The position numbers and the translations under genes are program-made. Source: Muraenolepis orangiensis (Eukaryota; Chordata; Actinopteri; Gadiformes; Muraenolepididae). From it: a stretch of 64,000 bases of DNA. How positions within the stretch are numbered: the stretch's first letter is position 1; each line of letters starts with the position of its first letter. Shown here piece after piece: positions 18,091 to 52,113 of this stretch. The stretch is from assembly GCA_027704905.1 (NCBI GenBank), contig CM051000.1, forward strand, positions 9,405,072 to 9,469,071, in the 5' to 3' direction. Under the pieces are notes generated by a model. That model had not been told where the DNA came from, ran no database searches, and worked only from the letters and a program-made list of their open reading frames with translations.

Positions 18091-20073
18091 GTTAAACCAG
18101 CCATCACCACACACACTCAGCAGGGTGCATCAGCATGTCCTATCTGCTCTGCTTCTTAACCACTACAAACTTTGCCATAAACCGGTTTACTCCTCATTCT
18201 GTGTCCTTGTTGTCGGGAGGAGCCTAAAGTAGCCATTTTAGTGGCATGTGGCAGGGGGGGGACTGCCACAACCGCCATCTTGTTCTGGCCTGCTCCATCA
18301 CTGTCCCTTCCATTGTGCCCACCAGGCAGAACCACTCAGAAACCTTTGATGCTGCCTCTCTCACTCTTGCACACTTTTTTCCCGTCTATCTAGCCTGACT
18401 ATGCCTTTTGTTCCTGGATGAATGAGGCACGGAGAGCCCAGGGGCACCTGGCCTTAATGGTCGCTCCCTGTTACCTCCGCATGATGACTGATTTGAATTT
18501 CATGGTCGCTTTTTTTTTTTTTTTTGCCTCAGCCTGAGAAGGAGAGAATAGTGCTGAAACCTTCCAAACAATGTCCTTACATAATTCATAACTTTGGGGC
18601 TCTCTGCGATGGGCTGGTTATGCTCAGGACGGAACACCCTCAATAAAGTGAGTCCCATTTCAGTATCTGATATGATAGAAACAACCTTTACAGGAAGGTA
18701 TTTGATTTTTAAGCAAAGCTTAAGGATTGAGACAAGCGAACGTCCGAATGAATGAATGGCACTCCATTGAGACAGTAAGTGGATGCAGATTATATTTAAT
18801 CACTCCATTACCATCCTAACACAAGGGAGTTTGGCGCTATGATGTATTCACTCATGCTTGACAGTCAAACAGCTTCAGAGGCGTCAAGGCTTTGGACACA
18901 GGGTGTGCATTTGACATTATCAGCAATTATCACTTCAAAAAAGTTTCAATCCTTTAACGTGAAATTCGTGTTCACTTTGTACGATCGTGTATGTTGTTTG
19001 GCCATAACGTACCATCATGTATGCATGCCTTTAGGCCTCAGGTAGGACATACTGGTCAAGTAGGGACCACAGATACACACAAAGTAGAGTCCATAGGACT
19101 CTAGTTTATACCACCAATTGTGCAACGCTTTACTCATTCAATGCTGTGCCTATCCACCAACCACAAACAGCTTAGCAGTAGTAAGTTCACAATTATATCA
19201 TTATATTTGAACAAAAGTGATGACTGCAGTGGTAAAACATAGTGCAAGTGAAAAATCTATTTACACACATATTTAAATGTATGGCAAAATTGCCACTGTT
19301 TCCACTTTGAGTAGAATTGCCACTTGTTCAGATGTCTGTCTCACTATTGAAGTGCACTTCACATACACACCAATGCTCACACAACAATGCAGACAAACAG
19401 CCGGTGATCTCCTAATCAATCAACTCTGATCACATGTATTGATCCAACAGAACATAGACGACTCCCAGCTGAAGGGTGGTCACCAGACTGGAAACATGGC
19501 CTACATTGGAGATGATAACTGACAATATTTACTAAATATTTACTTTCATCCAATAAATCAAACTAAATCCTGGTGCAACGATAGACATGTCTCAAGCTGT
19601 TAAAGTTCTACAGCTGCTAAGTACCATAAGTACCAAGTGTTATTGTACAATATTACAGTGGGTTTATAACTTGAAAGCAGAAATACATTTTACATATATA
19701 TTTGATGGAAACAAGTTTTTGTTTTAACATGCATGGTTATTCTTCTGGGTACAAAGGTTTAAAAAAAAAAATGTAAGTTGACCTTTCTGGAAGCACTGAG
19801 AACCCACCCACCAATCCTCAAGAGTTAAATGGATTTAATTAAAGTAAGAGCTCACAAGTCGTCAAAACTTGCATTACTGTTATTGCTGAGGTACATTTGT
19901 GACAAATGTCTCAGCGCCATTTGAGAATGCAATTTAAAATTATACAAACGTGGACCAATATGCTGCCTTACAGCACTTCACCAAAGTACCTGCCAGGTTT
20001 ATCTCAATAGTATTGCATGCTGATCATGCTCCTCCTAAATTTGTTAATTATTTTGTTATATTAATAATACACC

Positions 20074-20255
<182 letters not shown>

Positions 20256-21048
20256 ATGCAAATCATCCTCAACGTTCTAATACATTTCTGTGACATTCCA
20301 CCTGTGCTTGGCTCGAGATAGCCATCTAGTGGCAAGAACACTTTCCACTATTTCTCAAAATCCCACAAATATAACCTGTGATGGGCAACAAAACGGCAAA
20401 GAAAATAATTAGTAATTGACTGCGGTTTTTCTAATTGACACAATAAACACACCAGTTGCCAAGAGCGCTGCGCTATACGAACTACGTTCACTCAAAGATA
20501 ATCAGTTGCGTAAAACAGCTACCCTCAACCAGGAGACCCTTAAATCCAGATGATTCCTTTGGAATCGCTGATGATAACAGCGACACCTAACATTGCTCCG
20601 TATAATAAATGTATAATATAAGCATGGCTTGGTGTCAATGTATGATGAGTAGGACTATTACTCTCAACTTGCAACTATAACACATGTGGGTAAGGGCGTA
20701 AGGCAGACGTCTGCTGACGGGCAGTGTCACAAAATAAATACAATAAAATAAAATAAAGCTGTGTAGAAATAAGAGAATTAATGCAATGAGCTGTCCGGCG
20801 TTATTACACATGTATACAACAGTAGCCAATCATTCTCACCCATCATCATCCTAAGTGTTTTTTTAAAACAATATTCGTTCATACAAATGATCGCATAGCT
20901 TACCGTCTGGAGTCTTCAGAGGAAAATAAGAAGTAAAGTTGTTTTAAACCTGCGGCCGTGTCGGAAACCGATAAAGGAAACACATCAATGTTAACCGTCA
21001 GCTCGACTGTTTGTTTGGTCCAATACTAAGAGAACTCATTAATGTGGA

Positions 21049-22660
<1,612 letters not shown>

Positions 22661-23219
22661 ACTGGTTATGTAGGGTGAGGCCTGATGAGGAGATACTGGC
22701 TGGTTATGTCGGGTGAAGCCTGATGAGGAGATACTGGCTGGTTATGTAGGGTGAAGCCTGATGAGGAGATACTGGCTGGTTATGTAGGGTGAAGCCTGAT
22801 GAGGAGATACTGGCTGGTTATGTCGGGTGAAGCCTGATGAGGAGATACTGGCTGGTTATGTCGGGTGAAGCCTGATGAGGAGATACTGGCTGGTTATGTA
22901 GGGTGAAGCCTGATGAGGAGATACTGGCTGGTTATGTAGGGTGAAGCCTGATGAGGAGATACTGGCTGGTTATGTCGGGTGAAGCCTGATGAGGAGATAC
23001 TGGCTGGTTATGTCGGGTGAAGCCTGATGAGGAGATACTGGCTGGTTATGTCGGGTGAAGCCTGATGAGGAGATACTGGCTGGTTATGTCGGGTGAAGCC
23101 TGATGAGGAGATACTGGCTGGTTATGTCGGGTGAAGCCTGATGAGGAGATACTGGCTGGTTGTGTCGGGTGAAGCCTGATGAGGAGATACTGGCTGGTTG
23201 TGTCGGGTGAAGCCTGATC
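22661..23219. repeat. 38-bp minisatellite, about 15 units
   Basis: Exact 38-base period with unit start CTGGTTATGTCGGGTGAAGC. Unit variants differ at GTAGGG versus GTCGGG, and the last two units read TTGTGTCGGG. The last unit is truncated at GCCTGATC. Confidence 0.98.
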
Positions 23220-24140
23220 AAACCTGCAAACTTGATCATTGACGACCTCAGTCAGCTTATGTCGCTGTCCTCGGTGCTGAAGTCACTCCCCAGCCAATGT
23301 AGAGAGTCTTTGTGGCCTGGTCACAGTATCTCTTTGACATGGCATGGCATGGCAACATGCCAGTGGATATGATGGTAATATGTATTTATAACTGTATAAT
23401 GCAATTTATAATAAGGGAACATCATGTCATTTGGAAATGTTGATCGATCATTGAGAGAGTCTAGCTCGGCGAAACAAACAGTCGACACACTGGTATATGG
23501 TCTTCATAATAGTCTGCTGTAGGTGGAGAACATCGCAATCGTTGATGTATAACTGCCTACCCATAATTGTGGACCAATAAGAAAAGTGAGGCAGCAGCTT
23601 ATATGATCAGTGTTGGTTGCAGCATGCCACCTCGCTGGAAAAGCTTGGCTGCCTGCCAGGGTCTACTTGCCTTCCTTGACTGCATCCTCTATTTTCTTAA
23701 TTTCCTGCAGACACATAACTAAGAATAACAACACTGTTGATTTCAGTTGAATTCTAGAACACACACAATCACTGCATCGTACAGTAACTACACTGAATTG
23801 ACGGAATGTTTTCTTTCGTTTCTTCGCTTATAAAACACAGACACATAAACCTACATGCAGACTTGTACGTTTTACTCTGTAACATGTATCAATCTTACCC
23901 AAGCTCAAAAAACCGAATTCCTTCCACACGGAGGTAAATAGGCCTACCTTCATAGTAGCCAGGTGTGTAAGTTGAATCAACATAATCATTAAGTAAGGAA
24001 AAGCTCTTGAAAAAACACACACACGTTTAAAACAAGTTTCTGTTGTTCGAGAATATGTTTTGTTTTGTTTCGACGCGAGTGGCGTCGAAACAATAACCCG
24101 AATATATCAATCAATTCAGTTTTTCTTGGAAAAAGAAAAC
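23220..24140. other. Non-coding stretch holding one half of a 150-bp duplication
   Basis: 23395-23544 is nearly identical to 27502-27651 inside DIS3L intron 1. A 10-bp perfect hairpin stem flanks 24077-24081. No gene was recognised. Confidence 0.6.
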
Positions 24141-24365
24141 ATCTAGATCAGTGGTTCCCAAACTTTTACTTTTGGTGCAGCATTAAATTGACACCAAGAC
24201 CCGTTGCTGACCACCTCATGTGCTAACGGTAAACAATAGCTAAATACAAGTGCAGTGGCTGAGAAGAGTGCCAGCTCCCCTCTTATACACAATTATTACT
24301 GCAATAAGGCCATGTTCATTTAGCCTACACAAATTAACACAACACATCAATGTACACATAACAGT

Positions 24366-24437
24366 GGGTGTCCCGCAATGGGCTCGAACTCACGACCTCC
24401 GGCATGAGAGGCGGCGCTCTTAAAACCCGCAGGCTCT
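24366..24437 (-). repeat. tRNA-derived remnant (tRNA-Met-like)
   Basis: On the minus strand this reads like the 3' half of a tRNA: an anticodon-loop-like CTCATGC, then GGAGGTCGTGAGTTCGAGCC (variable loop and T arm with B box GTTCGAGCC). The 5' half and acceptor stem do not pair well, so a SINE head or pseudogene is more likely than a working tRNA. Confidence 0.4.
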
Positions 24438-25175
24438 AGCTTCATCGCTTGAACGTCTTTTTAGACGTCAGCGAGTGAGGTTAAACACTGCACAGCACCA
24501 CCTGCTGGTGTCTGTTACACACACATTACAATGAAAAACATGGTGATGATGATTTGTGAAATTATCAAAAGCCAAACAACTACATTTACTGATATTATTA
24601 TTTTCAATTATCTATAGTTGGTTGGGGTAATGCTTTAGATTACAGTCCACAACGTACAGCATAACTACTCCTCCTAAGTTACAGTGTAATTTATCACACT
24701 GACAGTGTACCAGCTTGTACATGTAGGTACTCTCGTGATCAAGAGATTGCAAAATAGGTACTTATTTAGGGATACCGTCGGCCTCTGAAGGCGGTCTCAG
24801 CTGTCGTTCACCTCAGCAGGAAACTTCATACTAGATTGGACTATGGCCAAGTGGCTCTGCCTGAAGTATTCATCCACCCTAGATGTCACTGGTGTTTTGT
24901 TGTAACCATTGGTTGAATATTTTGAAGTCTAAACTGTGAAGTCTTCTCCCAAGCAAATGTGTTCCACCAGCAAAACAGCTCCTCTGTGCAAGCTTATTCT
25001 TTACAGCTCTGTGCAAGTCATCCTTTCATCTCAGGAAATAATAACAAATATCCATCCATCCATCTATTCATCTATCCATCCATCATCTACCACTTTCCAG
25101 GGATCTGGTTGCAGAGGTAGCAGCAGGTAGCAGGGGACCCCAAACTTCCCTCTCCCTGGCCACATTAACCAGCTC

Positions 25176-26260
25176 TCAAGTCAAGTCAAGTCAATTGTAT
25201 TTGTATAGCCCTTAATCACAGTTATAGTCTCAAAGGACTTCACATGCCACATGTTTACAACACCCCCCAAACCCTAGCCCCCCTAAGGGCAAGAAAAAAC
25301 TCCCTTAATAACGTAGGAAGAAATCTTGAGAAGGAACGCAGAGTGGAAGGGGATCCCTCCTTCCAGGGATGGTTCAGGAGTGCAATGGGTGCCATAAGTG
25401 ACTTATAGTAATGTACATAGTAAAGTACAAAAATATAATAATATACATATAATATACACAATATACAAATAATAAAATGAGAATATAATTTGTGTGTGGT
25501 GCTGGCCGGTATGCTTCAGGTGGGGATCACAGCAGCACACTGGAAAACAGAAGCAGACTGCGGTATGGTTAGATGGGGTAGGGTGGACATGTGGAGAACC
25601 TCTAGTCTAGTACCTATCGGCAGCAGGGGTAGGCTAGTGCTGACTAACGGGTCGATTTAGCTGTAATGAGAGCTGAGGGGCACTCCTAGGCGCCAAACGA
25701 CAATGTAAAAAGGTAGGTTTTAAGTTTAGATTCAAATATTTCAACAGAGTCTGCTTCCCTGATTACAGGTGGCAGACTGTTCCACAAATAGGGCGCACGG
25801 TTGGAGCTCTATTCCCTGCTGATTTCTTTATGACTTTTGGGATTGATAGAAGGCCGGCTCCTGAAGACCGGAGGGGCCGAGAAGGACAATAGGGAACAAT
25901 AAGGTCTTTCAGGTATGAGGGTGCTAATCCGTGTAGGATTTTATAAGTAAGTAGTAGCACCTTGAAATCTGACCTCGCATTAACTGGAAGCCAGTGGAGC
26001 GAGGACAGAATTGGAGTAATGTGGTCAAACGTTCTGGTCCTAGTCAAAAGTCTAGCAGCAGCGTTCTGCACAAGCTGGAGGCTTTTCGTAGCAGAGATCG
26101 GTAACCCAGAAAATAGTGCATTACAGTAATCTAGTCTAGATGATATAAACGCGTGGATGAGTGTCTCTGCATCCGCGACAGACAGCATTGGTCGTATTCT
26201 AGCAGTTTCTAAGATGGAAAAAGGAGTAAGGAAGCATCCTTACTAGATGCCTTAACCACC
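25176..26260 (-). mobile_element. Non-LTR retrotransposon, RT C-terminal fragment and 3' tail
   Basis: Minus-strand frame 26188-25763 encodes ISSRLDYCNALFSGLP, NAAARLLTRTRTFDHI, LHWLPVNARSDFKVLLLTYK and LHGLAPSYLKDLIVPYCPSR, typical of the C-terminal part of fish LINE proteins. The 3' UTR runs to the (TCAAG)n-like tail at 25176-25192. It is 5'-truncated. Confidence 0.85.
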
Positions 26261-26279
26261 TTAACTGGCTCCTTTCTAT

Positions 26280-26710
26280 GTGAAGGAGCAGCCGCTCTAC
26301 AAGACCCCAAGATACTTTAACTCATTCACTTGGGGTAAGGACTCACTCCCCACTTGGGGTAGGCAATCCACCGGTTTCCTGCTGAGAACCATGGCCTCAG
26401 ATTTAGAGTTGCAGATCCTTATCCCAGCTGCTTCACACTCTGCTGCAAATATCCAATCCAGTGAGGGCTGAAGGTTACAGATGAATGAAGCCAACAGGAC
26501 CACATCATCTGCAAGCAGCGGTGATGCAATCCTGAGCCCACCATACTGCAACCCCTCCCCTCCATGACTACACCTTGAAATCCTAGTGACCTTCACACAC
26601 TATACTCCCACAGCAGCCCCCACAGTATCTCCTGGGGGACCCGGTCATATGCCTTCTCCAAATTCTCCAAAAGCACATGTAGACCGGATAGGCAGCAGCA
26701 CCTTGGAGTA
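26280..26710 (-). mobile_element. RTE-like reverse-transcriptase fragment
   Basis: Minus-strand frames encode ENLEKAYDRVPQEILWG and then GLRIASPLLADDVVLLASF, FAAECEAAGIRICNSKSEAM and LPQVNELKYLGVL. The motif LADDVVLLAS corresponds to the RT catalytic FADD box (first residue F to L). An internal deletion joins the two blocks. It is a dead fragment. Confidence 0.8.
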
Positions 26711-27163
26711 GACTTTCCCAGGGAGGCTTTGAAATATAGCAAATATAGCAAGTTAAAACACAAAGTAATCACACTGCATTGATATGGTAAATCTAGCCTT
26801 CTGACAACAAACTGTTTTGTTGATTTAGTTTGTTCTTTCTTTTTAGTTAGTTTTGAGTCAAGTAAAATCTGTTTTACTTGATAACTCATAATGTTCTCTG
26901 TAGTTAGATTAAGTTATATAAATGGTGATAGTTCCCTTGTTACATTTGAGTTGCATGGTAAGTACGGGTTATATCTGCATATTGACTTTGCATAACAGCA
27001 TAACTTTCAATAGACACAAAGTGCAATTTGGACATTTATTGTAATCATTCAACTCAATTATTCACTGCACCCTGTCATTGCGTTGTAACTGCGCTAAACA
27101 TACGTCCATCATACCGCCCGCAGTACGTACGCGTACCACAGGTTGAACACCACTGATCTAGGG

Positions 27164-27302
27164 AGAAAAACAACTATATCGGAAATGACGTACTTGAGCG
27201 AATCCCGTTCCCGCGGTCTGCATTTCCGCCGCCAGTTTTGTTTACTATATTACCGCTAACTTTTCAAAACACAAAACTGGCTTCGCCTGAGCTCACGAAG
27301 AC
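27164..27302 (+). promoter_or_regulatory. dis3l: DIS3L promoter / 5' UTR region
   Basis: A short segment between the hAT-like end and the DIS3L start codon. It holds a CRE-like TGACGTAC (27186-27193) and the most CpG-rich sequence nearby (CGTTCCCGCGGTC, TTCCGCCGCC). No TATA box is obvious. The transcription start cannot be placed. Confidence 0.45.
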
Positions 27303-39563
<12,261 letters not shown>

Positions 39564-40135
39564 GGACTCATTGGAGAACACCGTAAAAGACACTCCCCCC
39601 AGGTCCTATTTACTGGGTCGTTGGTGGAAGTTAGAACTAACAGCGTGGTACGAAAAGCCATAGTTTATCACCGCTGTAAACAAAACACTTAATACAGAAC
39701 GACAGCTGATTTTCTTAAATCAAGATAGGAATTCCTTTGGTCTTACTAGTTCAATTATGGTGTTTATGGGGAATACGTATTGGGGGGGGGGGGTGGGTGG
39801 AAAAACTTAAGTAGATTTGCAGTATTGCATGGCTTAAGTTTCTGATTTAGATTGTTAATGAAGTGGATTGTTAATGAAGTGGCCCCCCCTGGTTAATCTG
39901 GTGAAGGACTGCCTATTTGCTGGCGAGCTAAGGCTAGTTTGTCCAGTTCTTAAAGGGGTTTTAGAACATTGGTATTCTGTATTTATTTTTTTATTGAAGA
40001 TTTTTGGATAACCTTTGTACAGTTGTTGATTTCCATGAACTGAATTTTGTCTGATAGAAACCCAATTTTTTTTATCACATTAAAGATGAATTGACCTGAT
40101 CAAGACAATTAAGTAACTGCAATATCTACCCATGA

Positions 40136-40141
40136 AATAAA
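40136..40141 (+). promoter_or_regulatory. dis3l: DIS3L poly(A) signal
   Basis: AATAAA about 570 bases after the stop codon; an ATTAAA lies at 40079-40084. Either could serve. Confidence 0.5.
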
Positions 40142-40464
40142 ACACATGAATGGTTCTACACTGGAAAGGCATCATAACTTTATCTTGGGAATGGTGTAAT
40201 AGCATATGGCATGTTCTTTGTCACTCCTTTTTCCATGATCCTATTAAGGTTATGACCTTGAACATATTAGGTTACTTGGTATTGGGGCTAATGCAGTGTC
40301 AAAATTACATTTTAGGGATTTCACAGGGTGCTGGTGTAGCCAACAATGCAAGGATTGACATGCAATGGAATATTTAAAAAATATATTTTATTAGTGGCTA
40401 ACGGGGCAGTAAGGCAGCTGCAGTAAATGTGTGCAGAGTATCAATAAGCAAGGAGTCTTACGGT

Positions 40465-40470
40465 TTTATT
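40465..40470 (-). promoter_or_regulatory. tipin: TIPIN poly(A) signal
   Basis: AATAAA on the minus strand about 180 bases beyond the TIPIN stop at 40651. The convergent DIS3L signal is about 320 bases away. Confidence 0.55.
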
Positions 40471-40650
40471 TGAACATTATACTATCGGAAAAACATCCCG
40501 AATCAAAACTATCACCAAATTTGAGATAAAGTTAAGTCAATTCTACGCATCTTTCAAATAACTTTAGGTCACATACACCATGTCCAAAATAACCATAAAG
40601 CAGTAGCAGTGCGAAAGTTTGCACGTGACCACAAGTAAACGCCTGTCTAG

Positions 40651-43361
<2,711 letters not shown>

Positions 43362-43733
43362 CTGTAAAAGGTAAAGTTTCCCTTTTTTTAGCACTTGTGT
43401 AGCATTATTCACTAGGACAGGGCACTGGACTGCAAGAAACACTGGACGCAATGCTCGTCAGTAAACAGTAAAGCCTGAACATAATTAGGTTACATTAAGG
43501 AGCTTAAATTCAGCAAATACGTTCAAATTGAAGCACCTTAATGAAGATGTTGACCGTGTGAGACTAGCTAGCTGTCAAGGCAGCCACTGTCTGTATCAGC
43601 GATGTTTGTAAAGACAAATTCAAGTCTTTTTTTTTAAATGGCCTGGATTCGCGTCAAGCAACAGACTATGAAAACATAACCAATGGCAAATCAAAAGTTG
43701 GTTTGAAAAAGTATTTAATTAATAACACCATAC

Positions 43734-43815
43734 CTTTATTGAATGAGAAGATCACGGAGGATACTCGGCGCGGCAAATTTCAGACACTGCCGCGAAAAAC
43801 AACAACTTCCGGTCT
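43734..43815 (-). promoter_or_regulatory. tipin: TIPIN promoter and probable non-coding exon 1
   Basis: On the minus strand, an ETS-type CCGGAAGT (43812-43805) is followed by E2F-like elements (TTTTTCGCGG at 43799-43790, TTTGCCGCGCC at 43777-43767) and a good donor AATAAAG|GTATGG at 43734/43733. The coding exon begins with an acceptor only two bases before the ATG, so an upstream non-coding exon is required. E2F control would suit an S-phase gene; this is inferred. Confidence 0.5.
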
Positions 43816-44376
43816 GACATTGTATCTTCCAAAATAAAGGCGAACGAAACTGAAGTGAACAATACTAGTTATATTTGACTACAAATATAACGCAAAATAT
43901 ACCATAGTTATACGTATTGTGTAGCTATGTATGTTTTGTAGCTATTGTATGACACAACACCGTTGTGAAAAGTATTATACTTTTACTTTGCCTATTCACA
44001 GAAAGTCGTTTTTTTCATGTTCAGTTTACAGTTAGTCCAGTCACGTCATGACTCACACACACAGTAAGGTGTCAGGCAATAAAACAATAGTTCATATTGA
44101 TACCTGCTGTGATTTGTCAGTGATCTTTATTTTTGCATTCTCATCACTACATTGTACAGAATCAATAGATGCATTTCCCTGCAGTTATAATTTAAAAGAG
44201 GGAAAACAAGAAAATTGTGTAATTTCACATCAGAAACCATGTTTGTATGAATTATACTCAGTTAACATAGACCATATTGTCTGTGTTTATCAAGTTAAGT
44301 TTGACAATTAAAATAAAAGCCATTTACAGAAACTGTGATGTCTGTTTTATGTATTAGCCTTCACGACACCAAGCAA

Positions 44377-44439
<63 letters not shown>

Positions 44440-44486
44440 ATGCGTGCGTGTGTGTGTGTGTGTGTGGGGAGGGGGGTGTTGTATCT
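43816..44486. other. Intergenic spacer between TIPIN and LCTL
   Basis: Holds the LCTL 3' UTR (minus) and a GT tract at 44381-44465. A possible LCTL poly(A) signal (AATAAA on the minus strand) is at 44131-44126. The 87-codon plus-strand frame at 44048-44311 has no recognisable domain. Confidence 0.5.
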
Positions 44487-49695
<5,209 letters not shown>

Positions 49696-51370
49696 GGTGA
49701 TGTTTGGCAAGCAGTTGGGTTACACCTAAAAGCAAACCAGAAATTGAAAAAAATTAAATTGCCATTTTATAACTAAAATAAATCCAGGTTCATTGTAGCC
49801 AAATGGGATCAAATCTTGTTATCAAATATTGAACCTAGATTTAGGTTCAGTTTGAATTAAGCATTTATGAAACACTTACGTAGTTGTTAGGCGTCCAAAG
49901 GTATTTTGAAAAGTTGTCTAGATACAAATCCTGCATTGTTAAATATGTGTTACGTATCCATATTGAAGGTAAACCCTCCCTTTCTCACTCCTTATGCATA
50001 GCTAAATGCAGCTGCATTCATTTCAACCAACTGGAAGACACATTGACACAGAATGCGATAAGCGACAGAAAATAAGACAGTTTGTCCAGGACTGTCAGTA
50101 TGAGCGACATGTCAATCGAATGTACAGTATATTGCAAGAATATAAGAAAATGTAAAGATTCTTCAAAGTCCAATGGCAATTGCGGGTTTCCCTCTACTGT
50201 GTAACTGTCCTCTAGTCTAGTTCAGTCTGTCTCAGCCAGTCTCCCTCCCCACCACATGTAGATGTATACCTGCGGCCTGTCCTGCATTCGTCCCTGCTGG
50301 AAACAGCTCCCAAATGCAGGAAACATCCCCAAGCTTCTGGATCTAGTCGCTTCTCGCAAATGTCATCAGTTGGTTCAGGGCCAAGTTTACAAAAGCAATA
50401 CACAATGGAGCATGGCAATGGGTTTGCTGCTGCTCATTGCAAAAGCATGACTCCCCCTCCTCTGCCCAAAAAGGCCCAGCCATTGGAGGTCAGTGAAGTG
50501 TAAATGTAATTTGCTGGAGCATACATATTTTTGATTTCAGAATTTTGACCCTGCAAGCAAGCCAGATAATAGTGAGCCATGTCTATATGTGAACAAATTA
50601 TTATTATTATTATTTTTATTATATCATTATCATAATTATTATCATTTTCATTATAAACATTCAATTGTATTCTTGAAAATGTATTAAAAATAATAAAGTG
50701 TGATTCATTCATTATCTCAAATGTATTTTTTTTGCAAATGACAGTAAATGGCAATATTTCATTTAATTTTGTAATAATTTACTATTTACACTAATTAGCT
50801 AACTGGGATTGCAAATTAGGCTACCACAGTAAGTCAAGGTAAAGGAAAGGGTAATTTGGTAAAATAAAAGCGCACAGAAGTAATTAGCAGTGTGAGCGGG
50901 GTGAAGTCTCATATAAATATGAATTTGACTTTCATACAAGGAAGAAACATATATATATATAACAACACATGTGTGTTGGATGGCTGGGGAGAGTCATGCA
51001 GTAAAAAAGTTTACTCCTCTTCACTAAAGAAATCCCTTTCCAATTGTCCCCCAATTGAATAGGCTCTATTTATTCTCTTTCTATCTTTCCGTTACATTTA
51101 ACATTCCATGTTACATGTTACAAGACATACACCATGATCTTCTCTTTCTTTACACCTTCTATAAAGATAATTGATGTACCTTTGTAATGTTTCCAGCATC
51201 TCATAGAAACAGAGATCTACTCACTGACTTTGGACTAGAGCTGGCCATGCACAAAGCATGAGTACACAGGTATTATCAGGATGGGTAAGGCATTGTTGGA
51301 ACAACAACAGAAACAAAATGCTGAATTGTTCAAAGTTCAAACTGTTGGCACTGCACTCTCTTTGCCACAA

Positions 51371-51410
<40 letters not shown>

Positions 51411-51568
51411 ATGCATGCGTGTGTGCGTGTGCATGCGTGTGTGCAAATGTGCATGTACATGTGTGTGCATTTGTGTGTGTGTGTGTGTGTTTATGTGCAA
51501 AACTTTAAACTATGTACTTGACCATGTTTTGACTATGTATACATATATTTTGCTTTCTTTGTATGTCT

Positions 51569-51586
51569 TGTGTGTGTGTGTGTGTT

Positions 51587-51670
<84 letters not shown>

Positions 51671-51739
51671 TGTGTCTGTGTGTGCGTGTGTGCGTGCGTG
51701 TGTGTGGGTGTGAGTGTGTGTGTTCGACATGCATGCATT

Positions 51740-51812
<73 letters not shown>

Positions 51813-51820
51813 ATGTGTGT
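51569..51820. repeat. (TG)n microsatellite cluster
   Basis: Two long TG blocks with CG, AT and GGGTGT interruptions upstream of the crystallin gene. Confidence 0.95.
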
Positions 51821-52076
51821 GTTTCAATATTTAAGTCATCATACATATTTCGTTTTCTTTTCTGTCATGTGTGGCTCTGTGTGCTTTCTGTGCGACTTAG
51901 CATGTGCGAGAGGTGCATTTGTATGTAAAACACTGGACAGAATTGCAGAGAGAAGACAACATAAGCATATATCGCCCTGTGTGTTTAGCATATCAATGGC
52001 TCCAAGGGCCCCCAGCGAGCCCTACAGAACCCCTGTGAGCGTTCTAGTCCCCTGTTTGGTTGACCTGAACTCGCTG

Positions 52077-52084
52077 TATTTAAG
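52077..52084 (+). promoter_or_regulatory. TATA-like box of the crystallin gene
   Basis: TATTTAAG lies 30-37 bases before the ATG at 52114. If used, the 5' UTR would be only a few bases long. The alternative is an upstream promoter with this as chance sequence. Confidence 0.35.
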
Positions 52085-52113
52085 GGGCTTTTTTCTGGCT
52101 TCACAGAGCTGAC

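Larger units (their letters stand above)
24141..27163. mobile_element. Probable hAT-type DNA transposon remnant with nested LINEs
   Basis: The left end starts CAGTGGTTCCCAAACTTTTA at 24149. The right end, read inward from 27155 on the minus strand, starts CAGTGGTGTTCAACCTGTGG. Both resemble hAT termini. The flanking octamers ATCTAGAT (24141-24148) and ATCTAGGG (27156-27163) match at 6 of 8 positions, as expected for an aged 8-bp target duplication. No transposase frame survives; the interior holds LINE fragments. The two ends could instead belong to different elements. Confidence 0.5.
49696..52113. other. Shared 5' region between LCTL and the crystallin gene
   Basis: A divergent intergenic interval of 2.4 kb. 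It holds an ATT-rich block (50590-50660), two TG-rich microsatellites (51375-51500 and 51569-51820) and no coding exon. On the LCTL side, TTTTAG|GTGTAACC (minus, near 49727) could be an acceptor for a non-coding first exon. Confidence 0.5.

Noticed and set aside
22661..23219. CRISPR array
   Set aside because: Direct units are contiguous 38-base tandem repeats without unique spacers, in a vertebrate genome.
44048..44311. 87-codon plus-strand frame
   Set aside because: Lies antisense in the LCTL 3' region and has no recognisable motif.
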